This document shows, piece after piece, positions 34,899 to 47,269 of a stretch of DNA of 64,000 nucleotides. Below the pieces are notes generated by a model, which searched no databases, was not told where the DNA came from, and was given only the letters and a program-made list of their open reading frames with translations. The stretch lies in assembly GCA_037447655.1 (NCBI GenBank), contig JBBHKE010003324.1, positions 248,001 to 312,000 on the forward strand, written 5' to 3'. How positions within the stretch are numbered: the first letter of the stretch is position 1; each line of letters starts with the position of its first letter. A program made the translations under genes and the position numbers. The DNA comes from Zygnema cylindricum (taxonomy: Eukaryota > Streptophyta > Zygnematophyceae > Zygnematales > Zygnemataceae).

Positions 34899-37089
34899 CA
34901 ATATTATACAACTCATTGAACTCGGCTAGACTCTTATTGTTTTAAAATCCGAAGGGTTGGACGGTTTATGTTATACATATTTTGTATTGTACGTTAATTC
35001 TTTCTAGGGAATTCCTAATCGCAGAGACGATTTTTGCTTCGCGCAGGTAGTTGTCAGAAATTGTACAACCGAAGTACATTTTCGTACAAACTACGTACCT
35101 TTAAGCTTAGATTTGACGGTCAATCCGTCAAACAACTTTGACTGGCGAAATGTTGTAACGGCTGTTAAAAAAGTGTCCCGTTGCGAACGTCGACCGTCAT
35201 AAAAAAAAAACAATTCACACGGCCGGCGCAAGTTTACTGTAACGGAACTGTGGCAGCCACATATAAATAAAAATGGTTGTGCGCAGGTACACCGCGCATC
35301 GTTATTAGTGTCAAAGTGTAAATAGTGTGTAAGTAAATATACCGTCATTGACGCTAATTAAGAATTTGAAAATTAAAAAAAAAAAGGTTTACTCTAATTT
35401 CCGCGTTAACGCTAATTTGGGGACAGCAAAAATGGAATATTTTCCGTACGATTGTACACATTAATTCATGTAGCCGTACACAATATTAAAAATTGTACGA
35501 CCGCGCCAAATCGAGTATCCGTACCGATCAGACAATTTTACAGCGGTTACGTGTTAATGTTATACCGCGTAACGTAACGTATATTTTTTTTTGTTTTGGT
35601 TTGACGTTTACGGAATTGGTTAACACGCCACGCCCTAGCTACATGTAACTTAGACGTATGGCCGTAGTTCCGTTCGTCCTTATCTCACGTATTCTAATAA
35701 CGTCCTTTTTGGGTGGTTTTATTAGAGTTAAGTATGCTAATATGTGTCTTAATTGTAATAAGGGTGCTACCTCGTCTGTCTTTCAGACGTCTCACCTGTA
35801 TTAACGTCAACGTTGTTCCGTATTAGCGTAAATGATGACACTAAAATGAACCAAAAAGTACATACCGACTAACCAAATAATAATTCACGTCACGTGATTG
35901 GTCGCCAAAGATTATACATGTCGTATTTTTTATCGACGGAAACATAATGGCTTTTTTTAATATGCATCAAAACACGCCTGTCTTACCCGCTGCCTTTCCA
36001 AGAAAGATCCGTACATTCAATGAGCTGCCATGTTTTCTCACGCCATTTTCATGAAAAACCTCCATTGTCAACCACGTGCATACTCTCACGTTGAAAACTG
36101 ACGCACATTTTAAGACTTTCCCGCTCACACCGTGTCGTTTTTAAAATGGAAATATTTGGCTTTCAAACAAAATATTTGATTTTAAATTTTTGAATGTTCA
36201 AATTTTTGCCAAGCATTTCCCTCCCTTTTTTCACAACAGATTCCCTTCCCCTCCTATAAATACTCGTCGTTAACTCCAACAATGGCACTCTTTTCCTCCC
36301 TACGCATCTACCTTCGTTGTTGCATTTTTTTTTGGTTGCTTCATACTTATCTTTCACAAGTTGTCGTGACTATCTTAAGAAAATATGTGGCCCATTACCA
36401 CCTTTTTTGCGGCGAAAGCCAGAGCTCCCGCTGTATTTTTCCCACCTCCAATTGAGGAGGAGATGGAGTGCGGGGAGAATGAGGGGAACGGAGAGGCAGG
36501 TGAAGGGATGGGATCACCAAATGATGACACCCTCATGGAAGGGGGTGTGTCCGATTTCGGCTCACCCCCAAATTCATCTACGGACTCATCGCTAGACTCA
36601 CCGCGTGTGGACCACGGTATCGGCTCGGTGGTGAGACGCAAGCTCCAACACGTGTCGACAAAGGTTGCACACGTTCGTGTAATCAGTTGGATGATTGCGG
36701 ATTGTAATACAAACGGAAACGAGTGTCTTATACAGAGGACCGTGAAGAAGTTTCCGGAACACTTTACGGGCGAATATAATACAAGTAAGCAATATTAACT
36801 TTTTTTTCTTACTTTATATGACTTTTTATGGCTGCATACATTGTGTTTCTCAATATAGAATTCGCTTATATTGTGGCATTTTGTTAATCTACCTTTATGT
36901 GATCGTTATTATTTATATTTTTTTTTCCACGCCCCCACCACATTTTCTAAATATTGTTATGTTGGATCCTCCTGCACCGTCGTGAATCACCAACGACAGC
37001 GTCTCGTCGCTTGTGGTTCTAATATACTAATATTGTTAGCAGGCACCCACATTGAAGCGCCGACGCGTGGATGAAGAAATAAAACTGGC

Positions 37090-37500
37090 GACGACAATAC
37101 GTTGTCGCGACAACGATAAAAATGACAAACTACAATACCGAGCATATTTTAATTATTAGTTTTTAGTTAGTAGAATAAGTATGAACCTTTGTATGGGCGA
37201 CGAGGCTTTGTCTTTGTCCCATTGTTGGAATCGCGGAATCATTACAGCGCGATATTTTTTGATTCACTTTCGTCGTCGCCATGTTGGATTATCCAAAAAA
37301 ATTAGGGACACGACGACTTTCCTTTGTCGCGGACCACGCGGTCTGTGAGTGTAATTTGCACGTCTATGCCAATCTTCAAATCTTCTAAACAGTGAACCGG
37401 GACAACTCTTAATTTTGTTTCGTCGTCACACTGTTGGATTGATCAAATTGATTAGGGTAGCGACGACTTCGTGCCGTCGCGAACAACTAAATCTGTAAGT
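37090..37500. repeat. GCGACGAC/GTCGTCGC repeat cluster
   Basis: Scattered units such as GGCGACGACAATACGTTGTCGCGAC, CGTCGTCGCCATGTTGGATTATCC and a second similar unit near 37430-37490. Lies in the first intron of the transposase. Similar units recur near 39780-40190, 42360-42870 and 47820-48250. Confidence 0.7.
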
Positions 37501-37633
37501 ATATTTCGAATGCATATAATGCGTTAAAACCTCATGCGTTTTTTTTTACGTACGACCTGTCCTTTTTAAGACAAACTCCTATATTCTCTCATCATTTTGT
37601 GTAGCCACCTCTTTTTCTTCATTTTTTTGTCAC

Positions 37634-39614
37634 GTGTGGCTAATATACATGGAGGGCAGCAGCCAGTCGTATAGGGGACAGCGTAGTGTCTTGCCGTATC
37701 GTCGTCACTACCCTCCATTACCTCGGCGTAGTCTACGACGTCGGCCAATAGTGCAAAGGGAAGAGGTACGAAGAGATGGAGTGGGAAGAGAAAGACCCAC
37801 GAGGGAAAGGCAAACATCGAGAGGGGTAGAGAGGGAAAGAGATGTCACGGAAACCGTGGTAGGAGAAAGGGGTACCGCGGGGGATTTAGCGAGAGGAAGG
37901 GAGGCGGCCACTTCGCTATAAATTGGTTGGGTGCCGCCGGAGGGGAGGGAGCGTGAAAGGGAGGTGAGAGAAGAGGTAGAGATGGAAGGATTGACACTGG
38001 TCGAGGGAAGAAGGGAAGAGTCAAATTTGGATGAGGGAGTAAAGGAGGGAATTTTACCAGAGGAGGGTTGGGTGCCGCCGGAGGGGAGAGAGCGTGAAAG
38101 GGAGGTGAGAGAAGAGGTAGAGATGGAAGGATTGGCACCGGTTGGGGGAGGAAGGGAAGAGTCAAATTCGGATGAGGTAGCAAAGGAGGGGATTTTACCG
38201 GTTTAAGGAAGGGAGGAAAGAGGAGAATCGGTGAATGTGATGAGGGGGGAGGCGGTAGAAAGTGAGATGATTATGGTAGAAAAAATTCCATTACAGGAAG
38301 AGGGTGGAAAGACGGTAATGGGTGTAGAAGGGGGGGAGATAGAGGCGACGGTAAAAGAGGGTGAGGGAAGTGAGGCACTGGAAAAGGTAGAGATAAAATG
38401 TAAAAAAAAAAAAAAAAATAGGCGTCGAGGAGGAAAATGGTGGGGGTTTTTGGGAAGATAATTTGTTGAGTGAGGAGAGGGAGGGGAAGACAGAATTGAG
38501 AGAGAAAATAAAGGGAAAGGAGGCGATTGTTGAAGAGGGCGGGTTTAGTGAGGATAGGGGAAGATTAGGTACAAAGAGAAGGATAATAAAGAAAAAATTA
38601 ATAGGCTATTGTGAGACCGTAGAGGAGGAAGGAGTGGGGGGAGAAGCGAACGTCGAGAAAGGTGGGGGGATTGACGCACGAAGAAAGATAGGTAGGAAAA
38701 AGGAGATAGCAAAGGGTAAGCTTAAAGTGAAAGATGACAATAACGAATTATACGTCCCCTCGTCTTCGGGTAGTGACGAGAGCATCGAGGACGGTGAAGA
38801 ACCGCCGGAAGACAAGCCGGAACCCAAAATTTTGGAACCCATCGACATCGTGGTGTGGAAAAACGAGGATGATCCCACCACCGAGGACGAACAAACTCCG
38901 GATAGTGAGGAAAAACAACGTGAGGAGGATTTTGATGATGACGACGACGTTTTCGGAGCGCCTCCCACGCCGAATAGGGAGAAAGCCATTGTAATGGCTC
39001 CTTCACATCCTCAACCTCCATACCCGGTTGAGCATCCCGATTGGTATTTTCCTCCTCCCACTGGAGGGGAGGAAATGGACAGTTTCGTGCCTCGACCCGA
39101 ACATTATATTCCGGTAGCCGAATGGCCGAAACACTGGAGGTATGGTGAACCCCGGCCCCTAGACCCGGAAGCGAATCCTTTTCCCCAAATTCTCGACATC
39201 CCCCACGATGTCACCGCACATCCAACATGGTTGTTTATCTCGCTTGAGGACCGAGGCCCAACCTTTGCCCACATAAGGCAATTTGATCCGGCGGATTCCC
39301 GATTAACGTGGGTTGTTCGTGGGGAGGACGATTTTCGGGTAAATGTCACGGAGTTGCTACGTCATCATCATCCATGGGATCCGCGGCTATACTACATCCT
39401 AAAATTTTGTCGAGTAACTCCCGAGGTACTTGCTCTCCGAGATGCTCGTACGACGATATTGCAAAAGTTTCGCAATGTCGAAGTGCCACGCCCTCGCCTA
39501 TGGGAAATACAAAGGGTTCCGCCACCGTTTAGGCCACCTTCACCTCTGAGAGGAGAGGATTTGCCTTTAATAATCGCGGCACTCACTCAACAATTAGCTG
39601 TTCAACAAGAATAA
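37634..39614 (+). pseudogene. Acidic, repeat-bearing ORF of unknown function
   Basis: One coding stretch of about 660 codons inside intron 1 of the transposase. It has stop codons near 37919 and 38204 and a frameshift at an A16 run near 38405. The N-terminal half is charged (Arg/Glu), with a 138-bp tandem duplication (37928-38206). The intact C-terminal 383-codon frame (38463-39614) is Glu/Asp-rich, then Pro- and Trp-rich (HPDWYFPPPTGGEE, WPKHWRYGEPRPLDPE, HHHPWDPRLYYILKFCR). I recognise no domain. It may be a second protein of the transposon or cargo. Codon structure is retained over a long stretch, so it was recently functional. Confidence 0.55.
37928..38206 (+). repeat. 138-bp coding tandem duplication
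   Basis: Two copies of a unit encoding [21 protein letters not shown] and the following acidic residues. The length is a multiple of three. Confidence 0.9.
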
Positions 39615-39702
39615 ATAAGAGCGGATCGAGAGCAATTGACGAGGCTCACACGGGCATTGTCGAGAAAAAATAAACGGTAATTGGTATGTATTTCTTTCTA
39701 AC

Positions 39703-39901
39703 TCTAACTCCATTATATCACTTCCCATGTTTCAACCACTCACTTACTTGTTTAATGTTCCCATGTTTCAACCACTCACTTACTTGTTTAATGTTGTCGC
39801 TGAATCTTGAAATGGCTGCAAATACTTCAACCAGCGACGACTAACATTGGTCGCTGAATTTAGCGACGACTGCAGGCCGTTGCTGAACCAAATTTTATTT
39901 G

Positions 39902-39966
<65 letters not shown>

Positions 39967-40200
39967 GATTTTTTTTTTTTTTATAATGAATTAGGACTGA
40001 CATGTGTTTTTTTTTTCACTTGTGGTATGGTTGACATTGCGACAACTTCAACTCGTTGCTGAATCAGCGACGACAATCTGTCGTCGCTGAATCTTGAAAT
40101 GTCTCCAGATACTTGAACCAGCGACGACCAGCATTGGTCGCTGAATTTAGCGACGTCTACAGGCCGTCGCTGAACCAAATTTATTACGATATATATAATT
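39703..40200. repeat. Tandem repeats, TCAGCGACG units and (TA)n
   Basis: A 41-bp tandem pair (CCCATGTTTCAACCACTCAC..., 39726-39795), a roughly 300-bp imperfect duplication with TTGGTCGCTGAATTTAGCGACG cores (39783-39900 and 40060-40185), and about 30 TA units (39903-39963). Directly upstream of transposase exon 2. Confidence 0.85.
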
Positions 40201-42359
40201 TTTTTAAAGTGAATTAGGACTGACAATTTTTTTTTTCTTTTCCTTTCGTTGAAGAATACCAAAAAGCAAGTCGGTGGTGGAAGGGCCATGTTGCAACATT
40301 GAGAGACATACGGGCGACGAAAAATACTTTGTCGTCTGCAGTATTTGGAAGAAGAAGTGTGGTGGTGACAAAGGCACTGCCGGGTAGGGGAAAGAAAGAG
40401 TTTCTATGGGTAACAGCAGTGCACTCGGAGTTGGTGGAGGAGTTTTACCGCTTCAAGAAGGCGGGTATGAAAATGTCAAAAACCATTGTAGGGACCATGG
40501 CTGCTCATATCATTAAACAAATGAAAGAGGAGAATGGGAGACTATTCGTCGACAATATGGGTAAGGAGATTAAAATGAAAATGACAAAACGATGGACGCA
40601 ACGGTTTTGCGAAAAACACAGTATTGTGACGAGGGCTCAAAAAGGAAAATTACAATTAAGCCCAGAGAAGGAGGAATGCATCGAAAAAACAGTAGCATAT
40701 CACATGGGCGAATTAAAAAGAGGATTTTTGTCGGGTAAGTTTTAATAAAATTTGTATAACTCATTGCTATATGCTGTAATATATGTTACATATATATTAT
40801 TTTGAATTTTGTTTTCTATGGTTATAAATGCAAATAAGCGAATGAAAGTAGTTGCCCCAACCATCATACTTTCTTGTGTTGTGTGTTACTTACAATTTTA
40901 TGTGTTATTGTGATTATAGGTCGCTACAACGAGGATCTAGGCGAAAAGATGGACGAGACCCACATGGTTGTAAATATGGATAACAAAAAGACGTTGGGTT
41001 TTCGCGGGGACGAGGTGGTCAAATACGCGGATGTTGCCGGAGGTGGAGAGTCGATGACTTTGATGGTTCGACTCACGGGCGGAGTGAACGCCCGAATTGA
41101 ATCTCCTATGTTAATCTTCGCCAACAAGCTCCATTCTTATCCAATCAAGGGCATCCACGATGACATACTACGTGTTTTTCTTTCCATATGTGTTTTTTTC
41201 CTATTAAATATTGACGTTATTGTCTAACTTATTTTCCCTTGTACAAAACACCCAAAATATTAAATATGGGGTGATATGTTGTTTATATTGATTTCTCCCC
41301 AAACACTACTCGCCCTCTCTCTCCCTCCCTCACTCAATATCTTTTCCCACCCTCTTTTGTAGGAGTTTGTTACCGTACCAGGCCGAAAGGTTGGAACGAC
41401 AAGACAGTCTTCCCACAATGGATCGCCGAACCGAGGTCATACGAAGGTGATCGTGATGGGCGTGAAAAGGTTGTATTTGTGGACAAGTGTGGCGGTCAAA
41501 ATATGTCCGAGGAATTAAACACCGCTTTACGCGCAAAGAGAACTACACTCTAATTTTTTCCTCCATGTGCAACGCATTTAGTGCAACTTGCCGATTCATT
41601 TGTAATATATAAAATCAAAGAAGTGTGGTCAAGAAAATGGGAAGATTCGAAGATGAAGGGGGTTGAGAGCCACAAGTGGTCCTTACCTAGGGGCCAAAAA
41701 TGGTCTGGTAAGTTAGTTGGACCGGGTAAAGCCTTTTTCTTAAAGTTGGCACGTGATTCGATACGAGAGGTGAACGAAATGAAGGAAAAAAATGGCATGG
41801 GATGGGCACGAAAGGCGATGATCCAGTGTGGATTGTCATTAAAGGATGGCAAAAGGGAGGAGAGCATGCTTACGCAAGATTTGCAAGTCATAATAATGAA
41901 ATGGCGAAATCATTTCGATGGCTACGCGGTGCCATCTCCATTGGCTCCCGCACGAGATTTACTCCAACTCCTTCGAGAGGCCGACATTCAAGATGATGAA
42001 GCTAGTCATGACGAAGACTTAGAGGAATACATAGATTACGAGGCAATTTTTAGAGAAGTGGTTTAATTAGGAGTGGCGGTATAATGGATTATGGGCCGTT
42101 TGCAAATTTGTTTATTAATAGTGTGGATTTTTTTGTTAATTTTTTTTTTATGTTTTTTTATAGGTTGTAACAAATACTTTTCATTTATTTGCGTATGCAA
42201 AATATATTGTATTTTTTTCTTTGACGATGAATATTATCTATCCCTCTTTCATTTTTTTGTTTTCATATTGTTTATGATACCCGAATGGCCAAAAATAAAG
42301 ATAAAATGTATTTGTAGTGACGGTGTATAATCATTTCTATGTTTGGATTATCATTCTTC

Positions 42360-42870
42360 CATTCAGCAACGGGAGAGTCTCGTCACTGAGTACCATAAGA
42401 CCTTATTTTAACTTGGTGTTTGTGCTGAATTGATGAAAAAAAACATGCCATTCAGTACTGAGGAATGCTCGTCATTGACTGACATAATTCAAAAAAATAC
42501 CATTCAGCGACGAGATGATCTCGTCACGATGAGACTTTGTCGTCGCTGAGTACCTAAAGACCTTGTTTTGACTCACTGTTGTGCTGAATTGTAAAAATTG
42601 AAACGTGCCATTCAGCACTGAGGAATTTTCATCGTTGACTGTCAAAATAAAAAAAAATTACCATTCAGCAACGAGATGGTCTCGTCGCGACGAGACTTTC
42701 TCATTGCTGAGAACCTAAAGACCTTGTTTTGACTCATTGTTTGTAGTGAAATGTGAAAATTGAAACATGCCATTTAGCACTGAGGAATTTTCATCGTTGA
42801 CCATCAGAATAAAAAAAAAATTACCATTCAGCGACGAGATAGTCTCGTCGCTGAGTACCATAAGGGAGAG
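42360..42870. repeat. Three-unit array with palindromic TCAGCGACGAGA/TCTCGTCGCTGA cores
   Basis: About three units of 155-180 bp, each with CCATTCAGCGACGAGAT, an inverted TCTCGTCGCTGAGTACC and a spacer AAAGACCTTGTTTTGACTCA. Lies about 300 bases beyond the transposase stop. Could be binding sites for the transposase or a satellite seed. Confidence 0.85.
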
Positions 42871-42899
42871 AGAGACAGAGAAAAAATGGGAGATTGACT

Positions 42900-43490
42900 G
42901 AGATAAAATAAATAATAAACTGAAAATAATATGACATATTAAAAAAAAAAAAGCAAGAAAAACAATCACATGTGTGACAACGAAAATAGTCAACAATGAC
43001 CACGCACTTCATCAAGTGTATCGCTTAACATTTACAAAACAAGTAGAATTAAAATCACAACACCCGTCATTGCAACAACATAAAAATGAATTACAATTTA
43101 AAAAACATCACATTAATACACTTGGAAAAAAATTCAATCCTTTTCGCCTAAGAATGACAAAGAGGTTCACCGTAAAAAAACTACAATATGTACAACCAAC
43201 CTACTTTTCAAAATTAAATAAAAGATTAGTCTACATGAATGAAATGTATATGGAATATAAAAATTATCCTTTGTAACAAATGATATCCTAATAACCTCCT
43301 CTAACTCATGTAAAAATGTGTTTGGAATTACTAATATTAAATGGAGTAAAGATAACTCCATGACATTGCCACAATCTGTGCATTTGTTCCTCCATCCAAT
43401 TCAACTAATTGAATATAATCCTGTGCCTACAACAAAGAAAAAAATACAACAATAGAGTTAGTTATAAAAATGAATGACATTAATGTGGTA
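42900..43490. other. No gene recognised
   Basis: AT-rich interior of the transposon, with only short frames on both strands. Confidence 0.4.
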
Positions 43491-43494
43491 TTTT

Positions 43495-44310
43495 CATGGG
43501 GGAGTAAACGGGAGAAGGAAAGAGGGGAGTAAATGTGAGAGAGAGAAAGGGAAGGAGTAACCACATGATTTTGAGAATGAAAGGGAGAGAATGAGAGTGG
43601 GAGAGGTGGCAGCCTGAGAGGGTGAGGGAGAGGGAGAGTATGAGGTAATGGATGAGAGTGCGACAAATTGTGAAGGTGAGAGGGAGAGGGAGAGGGGAAG
43701 GGAGAGGAAAAGGGAGAGGGAGAGATAGAGGCGGATAGAGGGAATGGGGAGAGGGAGAGCAATAGGGGAAGGGAGATACACCGGCGGACCGAGAGGGTGA
43801 GAAGGAGAGGGTAAGGGAAAGGGAGATGGAATGTAAGAGAGTAGGGAAGGGAGAGTGAAAGAGAGAGGGAGAGGGAGAGGGGAAGGAGAGGGAAATAGAG
43901 GGTAAAAGGGAGAAGGAGAGATAGAGGCAGATCGAAGAAGGGGAGAGGGAGAGAGAGAGTGGGAGGGAGATAATGCGGCAAATGAGGAGGGCGAGAAGGA
44001 GAGAGAGAGGGAAAGAAAGAGAGAGAGAGAGAGAGTGTGGATGGGAGAGAGAAAGGGTGAGGGAGAGAGCGGCAAACCAAGGGAGTGGGGAGAGGGAGAG
44101 GAATATGGGAAGGGAGATAGTGCGGCGGATCAAGAGGGTGAGAAGGAGAGGGAAAGGGAAAGGGAGAGGGAATGTGAGAGTAAGGAAGGGAGAGGGAAAG
44201 AGAGAGGGAGAGGGAGGAGGGTGGGAAAGGGAAAGGGAGAGGGAATGGAGATAGATCGAGAGGGAGCGAGAGAGGTGAAGGGAGAGGGCATAAACGAGAG
44301 AGAGCACATT
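43495..44310 (+). repeat. GGGAGA-type purine minisatellite
   Basis: About 800 bases of GGGAGAGGGAGA and AAGGGAGAGGG units on the plus strand, with strong strand asymmetry. Ser/Leu/Pro- and Arg/Glu-rich frames up to 347 codons across it are compositional artefacts. Confidence 0.92.
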
Positions 44311-45344
44311 TTAAATAACTTTCAAAATTAAAAAAGAGAGATTGGCATTGGTAGGTTTGGGAAAAAATGGAGCGTGAAAGAGGGGCGGAGGCATATATAA
44401 GTAAATGGAGGGCGCGGTAAATAGAGTGACGCGCCATAGAATAAGCCGCCACGTGCGACCTCGAATCCATGGAAATGAAACGAAGGTGGCGGCGGTATTT
44501 TCGCCTGCTTCTTCATGAAATGAATGATAATGTGTTCGATTGACAAAACGACGACGCATCTTCAGATCCCTAAAAAAACATAAAAAAAAATTGATGGATG
44601 AGATTCGTTCAATAAGGAATCCATTTTTCTGCGGATTATCCGCATTTGGCGTTAAGCCGTCCCAAATATCATCCACGACAAATGTTGTTTTTTATTCTAA
44701 TTATTTTTATTCATTAATTGTAATTTGTGGTCCATAGTTACTTCGACCCTTTATTAATGTATACATTAATTCTAATTTGGAGCGAAATCACCTATAAACA
44801 CCATATTAGAATAAACATTTACGCTATATTCGTTCGTTGTACCGAAATAGAGTACATACTGACGCTAATCGAACAAAATACATGTTATAGTGTTTATATA
44901 AACTGAAGAGCAAAAAATCACATGAATCAAGAGTACGCAGTTTCAAGACGGTTTATGTGGACGTGTAAAATACAAACAGTTCAATGCTTTACCAGTAACA
45001 CCATGACTTCGCACATGTGAATATTTTTAACATTCACACTGCAAAACAGGCGATTATAAAAGATCGTGTGCGAACGGGATTTTTGGCGACGAGAGTCAAC
45101 CAATTTTTTCAGCGCACGTTCATATGCATGCGTGTATAGTTTATAAATAATTTAAAATATTTTTAAGTAATAAGGTACAAATATGTACCATCTTACATCA
45201 TCCGTACACCATACTAATTATACATTGTTGTACTTTCGATATTGAGGCTATTTTGTACGGAACCTCAATTATAGTCAAGGAAAAATTAAAATCACGTATA
45301 CTATTTTGGGAAAAAAATCAAAATTTTAAGAACCCAAATTAGTG
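44311..45344. other. Right arm of the large transposon, no gene recognised
   Basis: 44340-44720 is less AT-rich, with short frames. The rest is AT-rich DNA leading to the inverted repeat at 45374. Confidence 0.4.
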
Positions 45345-46332
45345 TTGTTGACACTAATAACGATACGGGGTGTAGTGAATGAAGCAAAACCCTACACCGT
45401 GAATCGTTATTAGCCTTATGTACGCTGTATCGCCACCCCAAAAATTTTGAGATTGATACCCAATATACAGTGAATGAATCTAATTTATCTTTGACTCTAA
45501 TTATGGTTCTATTAAATTAGCGTCAATGGTAATATGGTACTGGATTCATGAATAATGTGGTGTACGGAAGTAGTTTGTTCGTACAACAGTGTACTTCGTT
45601 ATCCAAATCCGTCCGGAAATTGTGGTTAACTTATGTCTATCGCATACAAAGCTGCGTTTAGAAAAATAGTGGAGTCGAGTTTATAACATAGGCGTTCACA
45701 TACATTCAGACGTTCGTTTTTTTGTGTGTGACAGTGTGAACAGATAACATGTGCACATGCTAAAAACTGTCCATGTTACGTAAACGTAGTGTTGCATACT
45801 TACACATGTTGATAGTGGCGGAAAGTTAAGCCTAATATGGTGCTTTTTTAACTCTATTTGAGATCTTGCGAGATTAATAGAGTATATATTGACACTATTA
45901 AAGGGTCAAAAGGAAACATAACGGTAACACCATACCTTTAAACGAAAGAGACACTTATTAGAGTTAAGTTTGACTTTAAAATGGGTTATGTTTCACAAAA
46001 CGATAACAAATTAGTGTCATATTGTGTAAATATTAGAGTGAAGTTACACAATTTAGAATTGAAAAAACGTGGCGCCTTCAAAACGAGAACAAATAACAAA
46101 CCAAAGGCATATGTAGACAAAACACAAAAAAAATTTTGTGGTCAGACAAATCCCAACCACATCCTTATTTCGCGGTGGCAGGCTTTTGAATCTCGCAGAT
46201 CGATTTTTACACGATATCGCCATTTTTTGGGCAGGATGCGGATCATCGCCCCGCCGCCTCGCTTGGTCTTAGGGCATCCAGTAATCTATACCTCTTTTTA
46301 GGGTTAACATCAGTAGTAGGGTAGAGTATAAT

Positions 46333-46403
46333 ATGGCGGAACAACAAGGAAGTCCGAGCCAACATCGTCGCTATATTTTTCAGGGATTATTAGGAAATCA
46401 TTG
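46333..46403 (+). CDS. Possible first exon of an unrecognised small gene
   Basis: ATG followed by MAEQQGSPSQHRRYIFQGLL and a good donor (GTAAGT at 46404). A CT-rich tract follows, and a cysteine-bearing frame (NLYPTACCIGEHPAETYDCR) at 47098-47269 could be a later exon; it continues beyond a TAG to about 47372. No acceptor was confirmed, so the link is weak. Confidence 0.25.
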
Positions 46404-47060
46404 GTAAGTGCGCAGCTCAACATGTTTATTCATCTCTCCTACGCTCTCTACCTCTGTATTCTTCCTCCTTTATTCTCTCTTCCTCTTTATCCCTTAACTT
46501 CTCCCTTTACGAATTGTCCATCTCCCACATTTTTTCCCATTTCTTTTCCTTACTCTTCTCTCTCTCTCTTTTCTTCCCACTATCTCTCTCCCTCATTGTG
46601 TCTCATATCCTTTCTGTGTTTTTCTTTTTGACTCGCTTTTTCTCCATTTTACTCTCTTTTTCGTTCTGTGTCCCTCTTAGTGCGTCTCTCGCTAACTCAA
46701 CGGTGATTCTTCCTTTCTTCCCTTTTAAAAATTTGCTCATCTTTTTACACTTGTTTTTCTCTCATCATTGCTCTCTATCATGTTATCTAACTCTTTCAAT
46801 CTATCATTTATCATTTCCCCCACTTCTGTCTCTCGTGCCCTCTCTGAATTTTTGTCACTCCCTCTTCTATATGATCTCCCTTCTCACCCCTACGCGTAAT
46901 TTATCTCCTTTGTCGTTAACCATCCACCATCACTCTGTCGCTATGTCTCAATATATTTCATTGCAATCTGTGAATATGACATACTCATTTAGTGTCTCTC
47001 TTTGTCCCTCTTTTTTACGTTATATTTGTCAAGTTTATATAACCCCTACTAATCTGTTAT
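46404..47060 (+). repeat. CT-rich low-complexity tract
   Basis: TCTCTCTTTT/CCTCTT-rich sequence, the reverse-strand counterpart of the GA-rich tract at 43495-44310 in the inverted relative. Ser/Leu/Phe-rich frames here are not credible genes. Confidence 0.75.
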
Positions 47061-47269
47061 CTTTGTGTTTTTTTTATTTTAAATTGTCATCGATGATGAA
47101 CTTATATCCGACTGCGTGTTGTATTGGAGAGCACCCTGCGGAAACATACGATTGTAGGGAAGAAGAAAGTATCATATTTAATGTATTCGAGCGTACGAAA
47201 GGGCATGGAGTATGCCGTGAGGAGCTTTTCATGGATCTATACTTGTTATCACAAATCGTGGATACTTAG

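Larger units (their letters stand above)
36385..42066 (+). pseudogene. Pogo-like DDD transposase, four exons, one in-frame stop
   Basis: Exons 36385-36784, 40255-40734, 40920-41171 and 41363-42066 join in phase with GT-AG sites to 612 codons. Exon 2 holds a Tc5/CENP-B-like helix-turn-helix region (ELVEEFYRFKKAGMKMSK ... RWTQRFCEKHSI). Exon 3 has the first catalytic aspartate (KMDETHMVVNMD). Exon 4 has the second (VVFVDKCGGQNMSE) and the third after the THLVQLAD motif, which corresponds to the usual THLLQPLD of DDE_1 endonucleases. A TAA at 41551-41553 interrupts the frame between the second and third aspartates, so this copy is dead unless read through. Exon 1 (acidic, then basic) is unrecognised. 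The function would be cut-and-paste transposition at TA sites. A decayed relative lies at 48706-50560. Confidence 0.82.
35288..45374 (+). mobile_element. Large pogo/Tc1-mariner-like DNA transposon
   Basis: A TA dinucleotide followed by CACCGCGCATCGTTATTAG at the left is mirrored by the inverted CACCCCGTATCGTTATTAG plus TA at the right (23 of the first 25 bases match). A TA target and this kind of end suit Tc1/mariner/pogo elements. Inside are a four-exon transposase (36385-42066), an acidic ORF in its first intron (37634-39614), palindromic CGTCGCTGA repeats and a GA-rich minisatellite. At about 10 kb it is unusually long for the superfamily. Confidence 0.75.

Noticed and set aside
36385-42066. 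CACTA or Harbinger affiliation of the large DNA transposon
   Set aside because: The ends are TA-CACC rather than CACTA with a 3-bp duplication, and the catalytic motifs fit the pogo/DDE_1 type.
43427-44470. Reading frames of up to 347 codons rich in Ser, Leu and Pro
   Set aside because: They arise in every frame of the GGGAGA minisatellite; no domain structure or splice logic.
46401-47269. A 251-codon Ser/Phe/Leu-rich frame
   Set aside because: Almost wholly CT-rich low complexity; only the last 60 codons look protein-like and are mentioned as a weak exon candidate.
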